Positions 11,876 through 23,689 of a stretch of 64,000 nucleotides of DNA are shown here, piece by piece (within the stretch, counting starts at the first letter, position 1; each line of letters begins with the position of its first letter). Source of the stretch: Spirometra erinaceieuropaei (Eukaryota; Platyhelminthes; Cestoda; Diphyllobothriidea; Diphyllobothriidae); contig CACRXP010000231.1 in assembly GCA_902702965.1 (NCBI GenBank), forward strand, positions 362,224 to 426,223, read 5' to 3'. The notes beneath the pieces were generated by a model. The model saw only the letters and a list, made by a program, of their open reading frames with translations, did no database searches and was not told the DNA's origin. Position numbers and translations under genes: made by a program.

Positions 11876-12848
11876 TTTACAGTAGGCGGGATAAAGCATA
11901 GAATGTCAGCCAAAATTCCGAAATGCGTTTTCGTTTCGAAAGGTTAATTCAGTAGAGTTGTAAAACAAATCAGTTTGCAGTATAATGCTATAATAATTCA
12001 GTTACTTCAGGATGCCGGTTTTCCAAAGAAATTCCTTCTGGCTGCATGTAAAACCATTACTCTATAAAAATGACCGCTTATGTGGCATGTGTTTTTCTCA
12101 TTGATTTTTGATCTCTCGAAAAGTCCAATTATATTTCATGAAAATAACCACTCTTTTGTTTATTTGGTAGGACATGATGTTTACTTCCAATTTTATACTC
12201 AAAGGAAAGGCATACTTTGGTTTTCAAAAACTTTTCCAATTCTCGAATAATTCTGAGCCCGATCTTGCACTCAGGGTTTCGAAACTGCGCGTCGTATTTT
12301 TTACACGTACGGAAAATTAAGCATTCTTCTACGATATCAAGAGGAAACTACATGGGTTTCATAAAATATAGCAGTGGATTTGTGCCATATTGTTAACTTT
12401 ACAAGTCACATATGTAGATGCAGAGACAGGACGCTTTATGAACGACCATTTCACGGTCTTAAAAATTTGTAAATTAGAAACTTTTTATGATCGTATTATA
12501 CCCCTACTTTGAGTAAAAAATTGAAAGAATAGGTAAGTTTTAACGAAATGAGTAAAAGAATGAACATTTTTATGCATGTTTTCCACGAAATGCAATTAAA
12601 TATTTAAGGCCGCCAAAAATCAGCGGGAAAAATGCATGTTACATAAGAAGTCCTTTTTACAGACAGTAGTTTTTGTATGCAGTCGGAATAAAGTTTGTCC
12701 GAATGTCAGCATCCCGAGGTAACTGAATTATTATAAAATTATGCAGCATGGCGATTAGTTTTACAACCCTACTTAATTGCATTCCAAAACGAAAACACAT
12801 TTCGGAATTTCGGTTGACATTGCATGAGTTAGCCCACTTGCTGTACCA
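11876..12848. mobile_element. Family A element, complete, with ~290 bp terminal inverted repeats
   Basis: The first ~290 bases are an imperfect inverted copy of bases ~12560-12848. The outer end reads ACAGTA plus about 20 diverged bases plus AATGTCAGCCAAAATTCCG on the left, and the complement of TCGGTTGACATTGCATGAG then TTAGCCCACTTGCTGTA on the right. The arms then share CGTTTTCG, GTTGTAAAAC, ATAATTCAGTTAC, a GGATGC motif, CTGCATG and GCATGT blocks. The ~400 bp centre is unique to the family and AT-rich, with no transposase-like ORF. The same unit recurs at 15.6, 20.9, 23.1, 38.9, 46.5 and 51.0 kb. The shape is that of a non-autonomous fold-back or long-TIR DNA transposon; the mobilising enzyme is unknown. 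Confidence 0.75.
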
Positions 12849-12924
12849 AACTAACTTCACAAGTGCTGCTAAAAATCCAGAACACTGAACTGATTGTTTT
12901 TTGACAGGCTGTAATATTACTTAT

Positions 12925-13200
12925 GATAGTGGGCGCTCACCGATCAGGTTACGGAACATGCTCGTTCTGTTGTGCCTTGGGGCTCATACTTAAACCCTCG
13001 CAGGCAGTCGCACAGCGACTGGTGATATATGTTGACAAGGTGATACCGACAAAGACAAGGGAGACCGGAATGGCCATTTCTGGCTTACTAGCCGTCATCA
13101 GCCAGTCATACCCAACCCCAAGTGTGGATCACTTGAGATTCGAACCCGGGATGTTTGGTCATGGAGTTGAACGCTCTACCATTAAACCACGGGCCCGTTG
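12925..13200 (-). mobile_element. tRNA-derived SINE, type 2 (copy 1)
   Basis: On the minus strand a tRNA-like head (about 13198 to 13132) begins GGGCCCGTGG, carries the A-box-like TGGTTTAATGGTAGAGC and the B-box GGGTTCGAATC. This is followed by a tRNA-unrelated body containing a hammerhead-like motif (13063-13107). Copies occur at 50.03-50.19 kb (near identical), 36.2-36.4 kb (diverged, opposite strand) and 15.4-15.6 kb (body only). SINEs are transcribed by RNA polymerase III from the internal boxes and rely on another element's reverse transcriptase; which partner is used here is unknown. The head differs enough from a normal tRNA to be unlikely to serve in translation. Confidence 0.75.
13063..13107 (-). 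ncRNA. Hammerhead-ribozyme-like motif in SINE type 2
   Basis: Minus strand, in order: GACTGG (stem I), CTGATGA (core), C + GGCT-loop-AGCC + A (stem II with an unpaired C/A at its base; copy 50 kb has loop AATA), GAA (core), AT-GGCC-AT (two-base-pair stem III with a self-complementary loop), T (cleavage position), CCGGTC (pairs with GACTGG with one G-T wobble). This order fits a minimal type I hammerhead, including the very short stem III reported for PLE-associated hammerheads. The C/A mismatch where G-C is usual at the base of stem II could reduce or abolish activity. Confidence 0.5.
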
Positions 13201-13434
13201 TCCTGTCGGTTGTGATCGGGAATATTAATTATGATACTTGATTAGTCGCAAAAGCCTATGCGTATCAGCTCAACCGTTTCTATCAATTTTGAGACGGCGC
13301 CTAAAGGGGTTTGAGAAGAAGGATAAGAGGCCTCCGGAACAAAGATTTACCAGACGGAAACTTCGGATCCAAATTCTATTTCATCATCAGAGATAGATTT
13401 AGATAACCAGGGTCCAAGTTCAAGGGGATGCACC

Positions 13435-14165
13435 AAGTGAACTTCTAAGAAGACGCCTAACTCAAATTGTATCACAGACCTTTCCAGCACCTGACACCCG
13501 TATACTGTTCTCCACCAGTCCCATCCTATACCTAGAGGGCAAGGACAAACTACCCGCTCAGACCACCTCGATGTGTATTTACTCCTTCACCTGCTCCTGT
13601 GGTGCAGAATAAATTGGTCGCGCGAGCAGGCGTTTATCCAAAAGAATAAAAGAACATCTTCCAGCATGGTTAGGAAAGGGTCAAATAAAGAACATTAACA
13701 GCTCGATCCTCGCGTACATGGTAGACACATACCACCGTGCAGACGCCAAAGAGGCCTTCAGAGTGATTTACAGGGTCCCATAAAGCTATCCAAAACTGTT
13801 TGTGCAGCGCCTGTTAGCTACGGCAGAGGCGGCTGCAATCAGGCTACGCGGACCGGTCCTACGCGCACAGAAGAACTTCATACAGGTCCCACAGTTGCCA
13901 TGAGTGAAAGCCACCAAACCAGCCACCCGCATGTAAGTTCCTGCGCCGGGACCCACCTACTCCCTGGCACTGACTGGAATTGTGGTGTTTCACTCTCCCC
14001 CTCCCATCCCTCCCCTCCCCTCTCCAAACCCAAGCTACAGCTTAATTATCGACTTGCCCGTATCTTTTAATTCATTACTTCAATAGCCAAATAAATGCAC
14101 AGACCTTAAGAGAATTTATCGAAAGCAGACGTATGATCGCCAAATTGCATTTTGAAGATTCAGAT
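13435..14165 (+). pseudogene. PLE GIY-YIG endonuclease and 3' tail (second PLE lineage)
   Basis: The plus-strand frame gives ELLRRRLTQIVSQTF, DTRILFSTSPILYLEG, then CIYSFTCSCGAE-stop-IGRASRRLSKRIKEH, and continues to a stop before SYPKLFVQRLLATAEAA and ends with QVPQLP near 13903. CxCG followed by YIGR and an R...EH is the GIY-YIG nuclease core of PLE proteins; here the tyrosine codon of YIG is TAA. In PLEs this domain nicks the target for reverse transcription. The 3' tail (about 13960-14165) contains pyrimidine-rich CTCCCCCTCCC and ATTACTTCAATAGCC. It is the same sequence that forms both arms of the fold-back at 51.1-51.5 kb, which defines the family terminus as roughly GCCAAATTGC(A/C)TTTTGAA. 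Two in-frame stops make it non-functional. Confidence 0.8.
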
Positions 14166-15424
14166 AAGTTTTAATGTTTCAAACAATGCCTGCGTTGTCT
14201 AGAGCATGCAAAGGGATTGCCTTGACTCATTTGCTGGCGTCTTCAAGGTGTTTGAGCTTGAGTTGATGAACCACTGCAAGTTCTGCCGAAAAATATCTAC
14301 GTTAATTTGCATCTAAACCATATGTGGACGCCATTTTATTTGAAAGAGTCTAGTAAAGAACCTTGCGAAATTTCAGCGTTCTTAATTTTAGCAATTACAT
14401 CAAATATCGAAGACAGCCCTGCGTTCTTTATTAGCTTGCATCACCGGAATTTTCACACATGTGAGGAGAAGATTCATATAGAAGTATCATCACATTCCGT
14501 GGTTAAATCCGATACTAAAAATTCGAAGATTTCGATGGTTGGCCATACTATGTATTGCGTCTTCCTTCTCATTAAGCATAACTCAACATAATTTCTCTAA
14601 ACGTAAACGCTCTACGCTAGCGCATGCAAACTATAGTAGTACGACCCGTTTAAATTAACTCAACATTCAAGAAATTATATGATTTTTTCTCTGTCTTCCT
14701 GGCACATGTAGAAGGAATAATCCCCTATACGTGAACGGCATACTCTTAGACCACTTTGGCTGAAATCTGCTTTTCTGAAACTGTTTAAATGCACCGGATG
14801 GTTCCATCGTGTACTACGCCCATCCGTTCTCAGATCGGAAGTAAACGAAGAGGCACTTTTAGCACCTACATTAATCAGTCCGAAATGCCCAAAAAGGCAC
14901 CATTCTCGCAAGCTCTCCTGCTGCTCTAAATTCCCGTAAAAACAGAGTAGATATGCATCCGTGCATAATAACACAGGTTCAGAGCTGTTTCCGCAAACAT
15001 AAAAAATTCCAAAACGTTAGAGAATGACAAGCAAAACAAGAAGAAATGAATTACTGTCTAATCACCTTTATTCAGTTAAAATCCTAGTAAAAATTATGCT
15101 GACCGTCTTTTTGCTGTTGTCATAATGTTTCGCTGCCGCAATAAACCTAGATGTTACCTTTATATGTTAAGAGTCATTTTCTGCAAATATATACGTTTTT
15201 AGAGTATCTGGTTTTCCACGTGAGATTTTGGACAAAATTCTAAAATAATTTCAATTGGAAAGTATTACACAGGTTGTATTGTAATACTAATAATCGCGCA
15301 GAATAATCCTAAGATATTTTTAATGGTCAGGAATGTCGGCTTTTCAATCCGCTTTTGCCGGGCACTCAAAGAATAAAACTTAGTAGAAAAAAATACCTAT
15401 GGTAGACGGTTGCTCACATAACTC
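14166..15424. other. No recognisable feature
   Basis: AT-rich, with short ORFs only (14307-14591 plus, 94 codons; 14675-14974 minus, 99 codons). Neither resembles a known family. Confidence 0.4.
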
Positions 15425-15575
15425 ATTTTTCTCGCTTTGTGCCTTGAGGCTCATACTTAAGCCCCGCCAAGAGTCGCTCGGCAGGTAGTATTACAGGCAG
15501 AATTACACTAAAGACACAGACAAAGAGGACTATCCAAGTCCGGCTTGTCTTTGTCGGGAATGTCATTCTGCCTAT
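15425..15575 (-). repeat. SINE type 2 body remnant
   Basis: Shares CTCGCTTTGTGCCTTGAGG, CTCATACTTAA, GACAAAGA and CTTGTCTTTGTCGG-type blocks with the left flank and body of the copy at 12.9-13.1 kb, but has no tRNA head. It is rearranged: GACAAAGA and its complement occur within 50 bases. Confidence 0.45.
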
Positions 15576-15619
15576 AGCTTCTTATGTTGCATAAATTTTC
15601 CCATAGACTTTCGTCGCCA

Positions 15620-16272
15620 TTGTCAAGTCAAAGTCACTTTATGGAAAAAGTAAGCAACAATGCTCTTTCTTGGGCATATTTGGTGGAAAAAACTATTTCC
15701 TTTAAATGTTATGCTTGTAAAAAGGGAGCCTTTCAGTTTGAAAGAGTGTTTGAATTTGAGATTTTTTAAGATCGTGAGATGCCCACACTTATACATCGCA
15801 TCTGTCTCTTTGTTAACGCCGCGTGGCATGTACAGCATCGTTCGCTCCTATTGTAAATCTTATGAACCGTTTGTAGCATCTTCTTAAAGGCAGGGAGAAC
15901 TCTATGGTTCCCCTTACGCCGAAAGTATAGGGCATGTAATTTGTCAACCATAAACTTAAGTGAACTACAATGGGGGTTTAGCAGCATTCGGGAATTGAAC
16001 CGCAGTAATAAAATTTGAAAAAGACAAGTCTCTATCAAACAAGCACAAGAAATAAAATTATTGTGAGGTCTCCTAAAATACATGAGGATGAAAATCTCTG
16101 GATTGGCTTTCGATTGTGGCGCAATATAAGCTCATTAGAATGAACGAAAAATGTTGGGAGTATACTGCTTGTTGAATAATTTTGCAAACGCATCTTAACA
16201 ATCCTGTTTAGTCGAAAATGAATTCCGGAATTTAATTTAACGTTTCACGAGATAGGTCAGGTATCTTACAGC
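15620..16272. repeat. Family A element, highly diverged copy
   Basis: The right end (about 16199-16272) retains GTCGAAAATGAATTCCGGAA, AACGTTTCACGAG and TCTTACAG in the order expected for the right terminal repeat. Around 15770 there is a block (AAGATCGTGAGATGCCCA) like the family's internal CCGTGAAATGTCCAT. Most of the rest is too diverged to align by eye. Confidence 0.4.
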
Positions 16273-17890
16273 CCTCTTTCATTTGGACCTGTTGAAGTTA
16301 CTTAGGTAATACGGTAGTAATTCCAATGACTGGAAGCTGTGGATATCTACTGCTTGCTGAAAGCGTGAACTTAGGACACTCGCGGAAGAGCAATCATTCA
16401 CACAGGGTCCATAACAGGTGATCCCTACCAGGGTTACTTTTTGGAAGGAATGTGTAACAGGAAGGAATGGACAAAAAATTCTAAAGAAGCCAAGAATCCC
16501 CGAAAAAAGCTCGCTTAAAATATTGCCTTGGTTAAACTGAAGATGGCACTGCGACAGTCTGCTTACATGGGATAAAAATTAAATCTCAAGAATTTGTGAG
16601 ACTGATACGCTTCTAAATAAAGTGTTTTTTTACATAGGTAAACATCCAAAGCCTGCAGTAAAAATTGTCGATTTATGCATCACATATTTTGCATGAAATG
16701 TTCTCGCAAAAATTAAATCATAACTTCAGCGGTGATTCATGATTGTTTTGTGAGCAATATTTTTCCGAATCTGACTCTATAAATATTAGCAATTTTAAAT
16801 TAAAGAGTTGCTAGTAACTGCCTCGACAAGAAGCCGTTTCCCCTTTATGCAAATGCCTTTCGCATATGGATGAGATCCGTACCGGAAGGCAGAAGCTACG
16901 AAAGTTCGTGACTTAAAGAATGCCAAAACATCCTCTCCTGTCTCTAGGTACTGAACATGACTTCATCCATCCGGTTGAACTTGCAACATCTGTTACGTAA
17001 CTATAAGTAGTGCCGTTCACGCCCAAACAAGGTGCCCGTAAATAACAAATGGACGTCGGTGTACACACGCATTTAGGACGACAAAAGAATGCAGTTAGAT
17101 CCCTAACTGGCAGATGATAATGAATATCGGAATCCAAGCTCACATATTTTATTGTTCTTCTGTAAATATATGTTTCAAAATTGTTGAATTCCTGGGTATT
17201 CTGTAAATCTTAGCCAAATGCTCAAAATATGAATATATGGCCCCATAAATCGCAAAAAAGCAGTTTAATCTATCCAGTATGAAATTCAGTCAGCTTTAAA
17301 ACAAGTTTAGTCAGATAGGATTGAAATTTTCCCAGAATTTCTTAAAAAGTCATGTTGCAAATGGGGAATGTTTCCTTACTAGCCGGTAACAAATGCACCC
17401 TGTCAGTTTTTTCGGCTGTTACGACAGATCCACAGCCTGAATGCATCAGCTTCAGCATGACTGTAAACAGTTGATTAATACGGGTCGAAGTCGCGTGCGG
17501 TAGAGCTCAATCGTTTTTCGGCAAATGGTCCGTCAGGGGTCAGTTCAATATTTCCTTATATTTTAGTTTACGTCAGTCAAAGATATACGTTATTGCGTTT
17601 GCCAAGATATGGCCACCATTTGTTTAACAAGTTACGATTCAAATCTTACTCACGGACTACTTATCGGAGAACCCTGTAGGACATCCAGGATTAGTTCATG
17701 TTAATGCTCCCCATTTTCATTGAAAACAAATTCAACCTTTGCACTTTTTTAAGTGTCATCGTCGGACGGCGGTTTTTGACCTTCATGTACATGTCAGTTT
17801 GCAAAATCTGAGGTGCAATAAGTAATTTCCATGAAAGCCTTCATCTACTTAATCTTTGTGGAAAAAGGAATTTTCTTGAATTTAACTTGT
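16273..17890. other. No recognisable feature
   Basis: AT-rich sequence, largest ORF 76 codons (16913-17143, minus). Nothing recognised. Confidence 0.4.
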
Positions 17891-17985
17891 CGTAGGATTA
17901 AATCTCACTGAGGCGCCGGGTTTTCAGAACTGGGTAAGTATGAATCTTTGATATCTGCCAAAACATTTGCTAAACCCAACAGTCT
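17891..17985 (+). repeat. SINE type 1 fragment (post-tRNA spacer)
   Basis: Contains AAATCTCACTGAGGCGCCG, GTTTTCAGAACTGGGTAAG and ATCTGCCAAAACAT. These match the 3' end of the tRNA-like head and the following spacer of the type 1 SINE seen at 57.2 and 59.5 kb. Confidence 0.55.
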
Positions 17986-20865
17986 GATCGAAACGGGCGA
18001 CCTGCCTGACTCAGTAAGAGTACACCTACTGATAACAAGTACATACGTCGACAGTATCAACGTAAAATGTCTGGCTACTAACTGCGATCTTACCTTGATT
18101 TGTATTTTTACTCTTGATATATAATATATACTCCTTTGTCATCTAGATTTGTATTAAGTCTTCCTAGTCGCAAAGTCTGGCTTAGGATGTTACGTGTCTT
18201 TATGTGACATTTATGTAAACTCAGTTTACTATAAACGTGCATAAGTTCGTACGATGGATGTGCTGGCATAAATACAGAAAGCGCATGCACAAACTCACAA
18301 AAGATGAAGTGAAATTTTCCTGCCGACTTTGCTCGGTGACATGCTACTTAAATGCATTTATTGGATTATAACTTACGAAAGACATTACTGTCTCACTTCT
18401 GTATGTGTTTTTCTTACTATTATACTCTCCAGTAAATTTAGTTACGTCCCTAAAGAGAGGTGTTCGAAGTCCCATTCATCGTCATCAGGCAGTAACAGAA
18501 GCGAGAGATTTGACTTTTAACAACGATGAAATTGCCAGAATTGTTAAGAGGATCGAATAATCATTCGGTTGTCTTAGTACTCTGGAATTCGCTAATTTGG
18601 CTTTGAACCTCCGCCAGCTGGTCCATTTCTCTTTGTCGAATTTTATGAATCCCAAGCGACCGTTTTATATAAACGCGGAAGATATATAAAGCTTCCATGT
18701 TGGAAGCCCTGGGGACAGTAAAAACAGCGGCTGTGATTACGTAAAGGCAGGCCTTTTTTGCGTTTTGGAACGCAAATACGTCCATACCCAAAAGAAAGGC
18801 GTCCCTTTTCCACAAAATGATTGGGATTGCACCGACAGCTTAATAATAAAGAAACGCACCAACTAAGTGATGGCTTCTTCTGAATGCGCTACAGTCTGAC
18901 GGTTCAGAAATGCCAACCGTTGGCAGGTATAGAGCTGCGTGCGAGTTTAACGCGTAAATTCGAGAAGACAGCCATTTTCATTCCAGGACTCATGAAGAGG
19001 TACAGGTACTTACTGAAGTGCAGTTTTTCTTTTTCGCTTGCTTTTCGTGTGAGGTTCTTTTTTTCACCGTAAAAAGGTCAGCAATAAAACGAGGGTACCA
19101 TTGAGCACCTGAGGAACTACATTGGGTGTTTCCTATAGTCTTTTGGGGTGGTAATCAGATATAAGCACTGACGGCTAAACGACAGGCACACTCAATGTCC
19201 TTCGACATCATAGACTGCGAATAGGAACAAGACTCTTTCTTGGAATTCGTAAGATGGACATCAAGTAAAGATAGGCTTGAATTAGTTTTGGGACATAGTA
19301 ACCACGAAGGGGAATTCTGGTGTCTTGTCACAGGACTCAGTCACACATCACCACGTACATTTGCAATCAGCACAGTCCAGCTGCGTGCCTAAGGACATAT
19401 TTTTAACGTTTTTAAATCTAAAAAACACTCTTTCTATCGACATATACAGATAAATAGCAAAAATAGTGAGCTGGTTGAAACGGTTGTTCGGTTTTTTAGA
19501 GAAGCCACTTATGGCACATGGTTCAGACCCGTTTCTCTTTAGCTTTATCGTTTAACTCACCTGGCAGTAGAATGTTCCATTTTTATATGGATCTATAATA
19601 AGAATAGCAAATGTTCTTATGTAATTCGTCTGATAATATCCGCTTTCGAATCAATGGGGATGTAGCCAATTCGGTGAATTGTCCAGCTAACCATTGTCAT
19701 CAGTGAGGCATCTTGCAGTGGGCTTCAGTTATTTCTGCCACTTTTGCGTAAAAACCTAGTTTCACACACACCGCTTTCGCCGATGGCGAGGTGACGGTGT
19801 GCCTTTTACTTGCTTAACGAGTCAGAGTAGCTATTATTCATCCAGTGGAATCTCATTCCTATATGCGCGTGTGAAAATTAAAGAAATTCGCCGATAAATA
19901 CAGGAATACCGTTCTATTAGTCCACTCAAGTCTTTGTGCTTCTTTACAGTTTGAAGACTAGAGTCCATTGCACACTCAATATTTCGCGAGTCGGAACGCA
20001 AGTGATCGTAATTAAAAGGTCGCAAATGTGTTTAGCTCTGTCCTGTGCGACTTTAAATTGACTTGGTGTTTGTTCTATTTGACAAACGTCTGCGGTAATA
20101 CCAAGGGGCTTTGGTTGGTGAGTTGGTCTATGTTTAGCAAGCGAGAAAATGGAGGCACGAAATGCTAGGTTAACGATTTTGCCAAAACGCATTTCCAGCC
20201 GATTCAGGCGTGCCAATGATCTGCTGAGGTAAGGGCTGGTGGAAAGCTCGTTTGCCCCTTTTCTAACCAATCAAATCGGTCACGCTTTCAGAACATCTTA
20301 ATATCCTTAGTGACATCCTTAAAAATCAAAACTGAGGGAGCAATCATTTCAGCGGACTGAGGGCCCGATTGAAGTTGCGCCCTCTTGATATTAGTCACGG
20401 ACACGGTATTCGGGTTAAGAAAGCCTACTAACTGTCAGAGGAGGGACTAGCATATGCCTAATACAGGGACGGTAGGAACAAGAGTCAGGGCAACCACGAC
20501 GAGTTTGACTTGTTGTGATCTGGTTTTGCTACTGAGACAGAAAAGCCGATGGAGGGAGATGATGAGGTTGATGCTGGCTAAGTATGTCTTACGTTGACGT
20601 AATCTGTACGCACCGCTTTCCGGGATTCACCTGGTGCATTTCGTGTTTACTGTAAGGAATGATGGCGGGCCAAGTGAGTTCGGGTAGAAGAAAACCTCCT
20701 GACAGTGATTCAAATCTGTACTTTTGGCATGCCCGGGCCAAGCATATTTGTCGTAGATGGTCTCCGTTTTGATAATTAATTTTGTCTTTCTATGTTAACA
20801 TCCACGACCAACCCATTGTAGGTCAAAATTAGCCAACACGGGGCTATGATAAAATAGTTAGCACA
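17986..20865. other. No supported gene
   Basis: About 2.9 kb with short ORFs only. The longest, 19944-20270 on the minus strand (108 codons), overlaps another frame and is not recognised. No shared repeat was noticed. Confidence 0.35.
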
Positions 20866-21728
20866 TGACACCAGCTTTTGAATGGACTTCTTTCCGGCCA
20901 CTCGCAAAAACCACACTGTAAAAAATGACTACTTACGTAGCATGAGTTTTTCTTATTGATTTTCAAAGCCTTTATAAATTCAAATATATCTCATGAAAAC
21001 ACGCATAAAAATATTTACTCTTTTAATCTTGCGGTAGAAAATAACGACCTCTTGGAAGTTTATGTTTGAATGAAGGCATAATTCAGTTTTTGTAAGGTTC
21101 TTAAATGTGATATGCTTTAAGACCCTGAAATGCCTGTCCATAACACATTCTGTTTTTGCGTTTATCAATGTTGCTTGTGAAGTTTACAATATGGGTGAAA
21201 TCCCTTGCTAAACGGCATAAACTCCACATGGTATTTTCTTAAATTCGTTAAGAAATTTATGATTTTCTACACACCGAAAATGTACGGCTTGTAGTTTTAA
21301 GACTTTGAATGCAGGTGCAACGGAGAATCCAATTCAGAATTTTTCATGAAGTGAAAATATTTTTCGAAAACCGAATTGTACTCTTCCTACAGGTATAAAA
21401 TTTAAGGAAAACGTGGGTTTTTACCAAATAAGAAAAGGGGTTAATATTCTTATACATGGTTTCCATGAGATATATTTGAATTTATAAGGGCAGTCAACGT
21501 CAATAAGAAAAATACATGCCACTTATGTAGTCACTTTTACAAAGCGCGTTTTTTGTAAGCGGCCTACAAAAAGTTCATTTAAAAGCCGGCATCATGGGTT
21601 AACTGAAATGTTGTTGAATTATGCTGCACTGCAGTAAATTTTACAACCCTATTTAAGTAAGCTTTTTGAATCAAGGATGCATTTCAGAAGTTCGGTTAAC
21701 ATTTCATGAGTTAGCACACGTACTGTAG
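20866..21728. mobile_element. Family A element, left end damaged
   Basis: The right terminal repeat is well preserved (TTTTACAACCCTATTTAAG, then AAGGATGCATTTCAGAAG, then TCGGTTAACATTTCATGAG and TTAGCACACGTACTGTAG). The internal region matches the 12 and 39 kb copies, including AATATGGGTGAAATCC, ATGCATTTGC-like and ACATGG motifs. The left terminal repeat is shortened: TTAGCACATGACACC runs directly into the inner arm. No transposase-like ORF. Confidence 0.7.
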
Positions 21729-21779
21729 GTCGCAATTATCCCCTAGAACGGACCAGCGCGTAGGCCGTTATTGTTGATG

Positions 21780-22170
21780 TACGCCAACGACAAATGCCAA
21801 TATCAAAGGTGTGGTGAAACGCTTAGTTGCCGGTTCATGTCGCACCAATTGGTATCCCTGCCGCCCCCATTGTTTTCGGTTAAAATCATGGTCACGTGTT
21901 TGATATGGACAAGGGAGTGTAATGGTACCGGCCGGTCCGGCCGTGCTAACCATCTGCGTCCTCTCCCGCCTCCGGTCTTCTTGACTATGTCTTGACACCG
22001 AGCCAAGGTGGAGGAGGGGAGAGTGCGATAGATACTACACGAGCCTGCTGCCACCACAAATCAAATCACACACAAGTTATCGTGTCCACTCTTACCCTGT
22101 AGTGAAGCACACGATCGACATCGTCTGTCAAGACGGCCGAACTGGCGTAGGTCACAATGCAAACATGAAG
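21780..22170 (+). repeat. Family B interspersed repeat (copy 2)
   Basis: Shares CCTCCGGTCTTCTTGAC, TGTCTTGACACCGAG, GGGAGAGTGCGATAGAT, AGTGAAGCACACGA and ACATCGTC blocks with the copies at 3.9 and 58.7 kb, in the same order. ORFs on both strands across it are not conserved in the other copies. Confidence 0.65.
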
Positions 22171-23057
22171 CTAAGGACAGGTATCGTGTGACGAGAGCAG
22201 ATCAAAACACGTTGCGTCTACGTTAGTCAAAGTCGCTCCATCATTCTTCAGAGTATTTTAATTTACAGACGTATGAAACTTTATAATTGGTTGCTACTGT
22301 GGCCTTATTCCACCCCCCGGCTGCTGGAAATTCCTGTCCTAATTTGCTGCCATTGTGAGTTGAGCAACAACCTAATATTGCAGTCTGGGGACAAATTGTC
22401 GCATAAATGGAGTTTCTAAACTCATCCCTTCTAACACGTACCTCACTGATAGAAATACGCCTCTTGATGCTAAATTTTCGTTGGAAATTTGCCACCCGGT
22501 CAGAACAAAACTCTATTCACGGCAGTGATTCGGGCGCTCCTTGATCTTACATTAATTTGCCTTCCTTTCCCTTTTCAAAGCCCCGTACTTGCCGCTCCAA
22601 ATCTTTGAAATGTGACCTCCAGAAAACATGCCACCCTCTTTGCCGGAACTGCGATTTACTTTTGAATTCACTTCCACCTTCCCTCCACGCCCACCACCCA
22701 CAACCCCTCCATGTTCAAAGTACTTACTTCGGGTTAGCAATGAACTGAATTATTCATGGTGCACCGTCTTCATGAGGCGGAGAGAAGGAAGAGCCGGAGT
22801 GGGGGAGGGATAGGGAAGCGATGAAAGTTGATGCCTTTAACTGCTGACCATTTACGAATTTTGCTTTTGCAGTTCAACTAAGATCTGTCAAATATCTGAA
22901 CTTGAAGCTAGAATTTCGTCCGAAATAAAGAAGTTGAATTAAGAGCCGGACAATGAGTTTATTTTATTTTCCTCAACCAGCTCTGGTATGACATCTTCCT
23001 AAAGAGTTCGTTTTTTTTTCACAACGAATAAGAAGTGTAGCCGGTCGTATTTTGAAA
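22171..23057. other. No recognisable gene; pyrimidine-rich stretch
   Basis: Mostly unremarkable. At about 22660-22720 one strand is C-rich (CCACCTTCCCTCCACGCCC type), which creates antiparallel ORFs of low complexity. No family resemblance. Confidence 0.35.
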
Positions 23058-23455
23058 GCACAGTAAATTGTGCGACTCATGAAATGTTAACCGAAATTCT
23101 GAAATGCATCCTCGACTCAAAAAGATTACTTAAGTAGGGACATAATATTCGTAACCATGCAGAATGATCCCAAGATAATTCAGTTACTTTAGGGATGCCA
23201 GCATTTGAATGAAGTTCTTTTCCTCCGCCTGCAAAAACTATATTCTGTACAAAATTCCTACTTATGTAACATGACTTTTCCCATTGATTTTTGATGTCTT
23301 TAAATACTCAAATATATTTCATAGGAAATCTGCATAAAATATTCATTCCCTTACTCACGTGGTAGAAAATTACCTCTTCAAATTTTGCTCCTGAAGCAAT
23401 GGCAAAATTCAGTTTTTAAAAGTTTTCCAAATTCCCGAATAAATTTGAACCTTCA
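23058..23455 (+). mobile_element. Family A element, left half only
   Basis: Begins with the left terminal repeat (CTCATGAAATGTTAACCGA, then AATTCTGAAATGC) and runs through CAGTTACTTTAGGGATGCC, CTGCAAAAACTA, ATGTAACATG and TATATTTCATAGG. It breaks off after CCCGAATAAATTTGAACC. The right half is absent. Confidence 0.7.
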
Positions 23456-23689
23456 TATACATATACATATGGTAGCAGGTCACATTCCAAACACCCATGC
23501 CAGGGATTCAAGTCTTTCAGGCACTTTTCAGGTCACATACGACGATCTGCAACGCTCAGTGACATGGAACTTTAATTAATCACAATTGGATACGTAATTG
23601 CGTCAGTAGTTGTGAAAAGGTGATTCCCAGGCGATATAGTAATAAAAGAGGACTCGTTCATGGGGAGAGGTTATCTGAGGTCAGGTGCT

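Noticed and set aside
13132..13198. Functional tRNA gene
   Set aside because: The head has tRNA boxes but is followed by a conserved body shared with other loci, and the stems do not all pair; it is a SINE.
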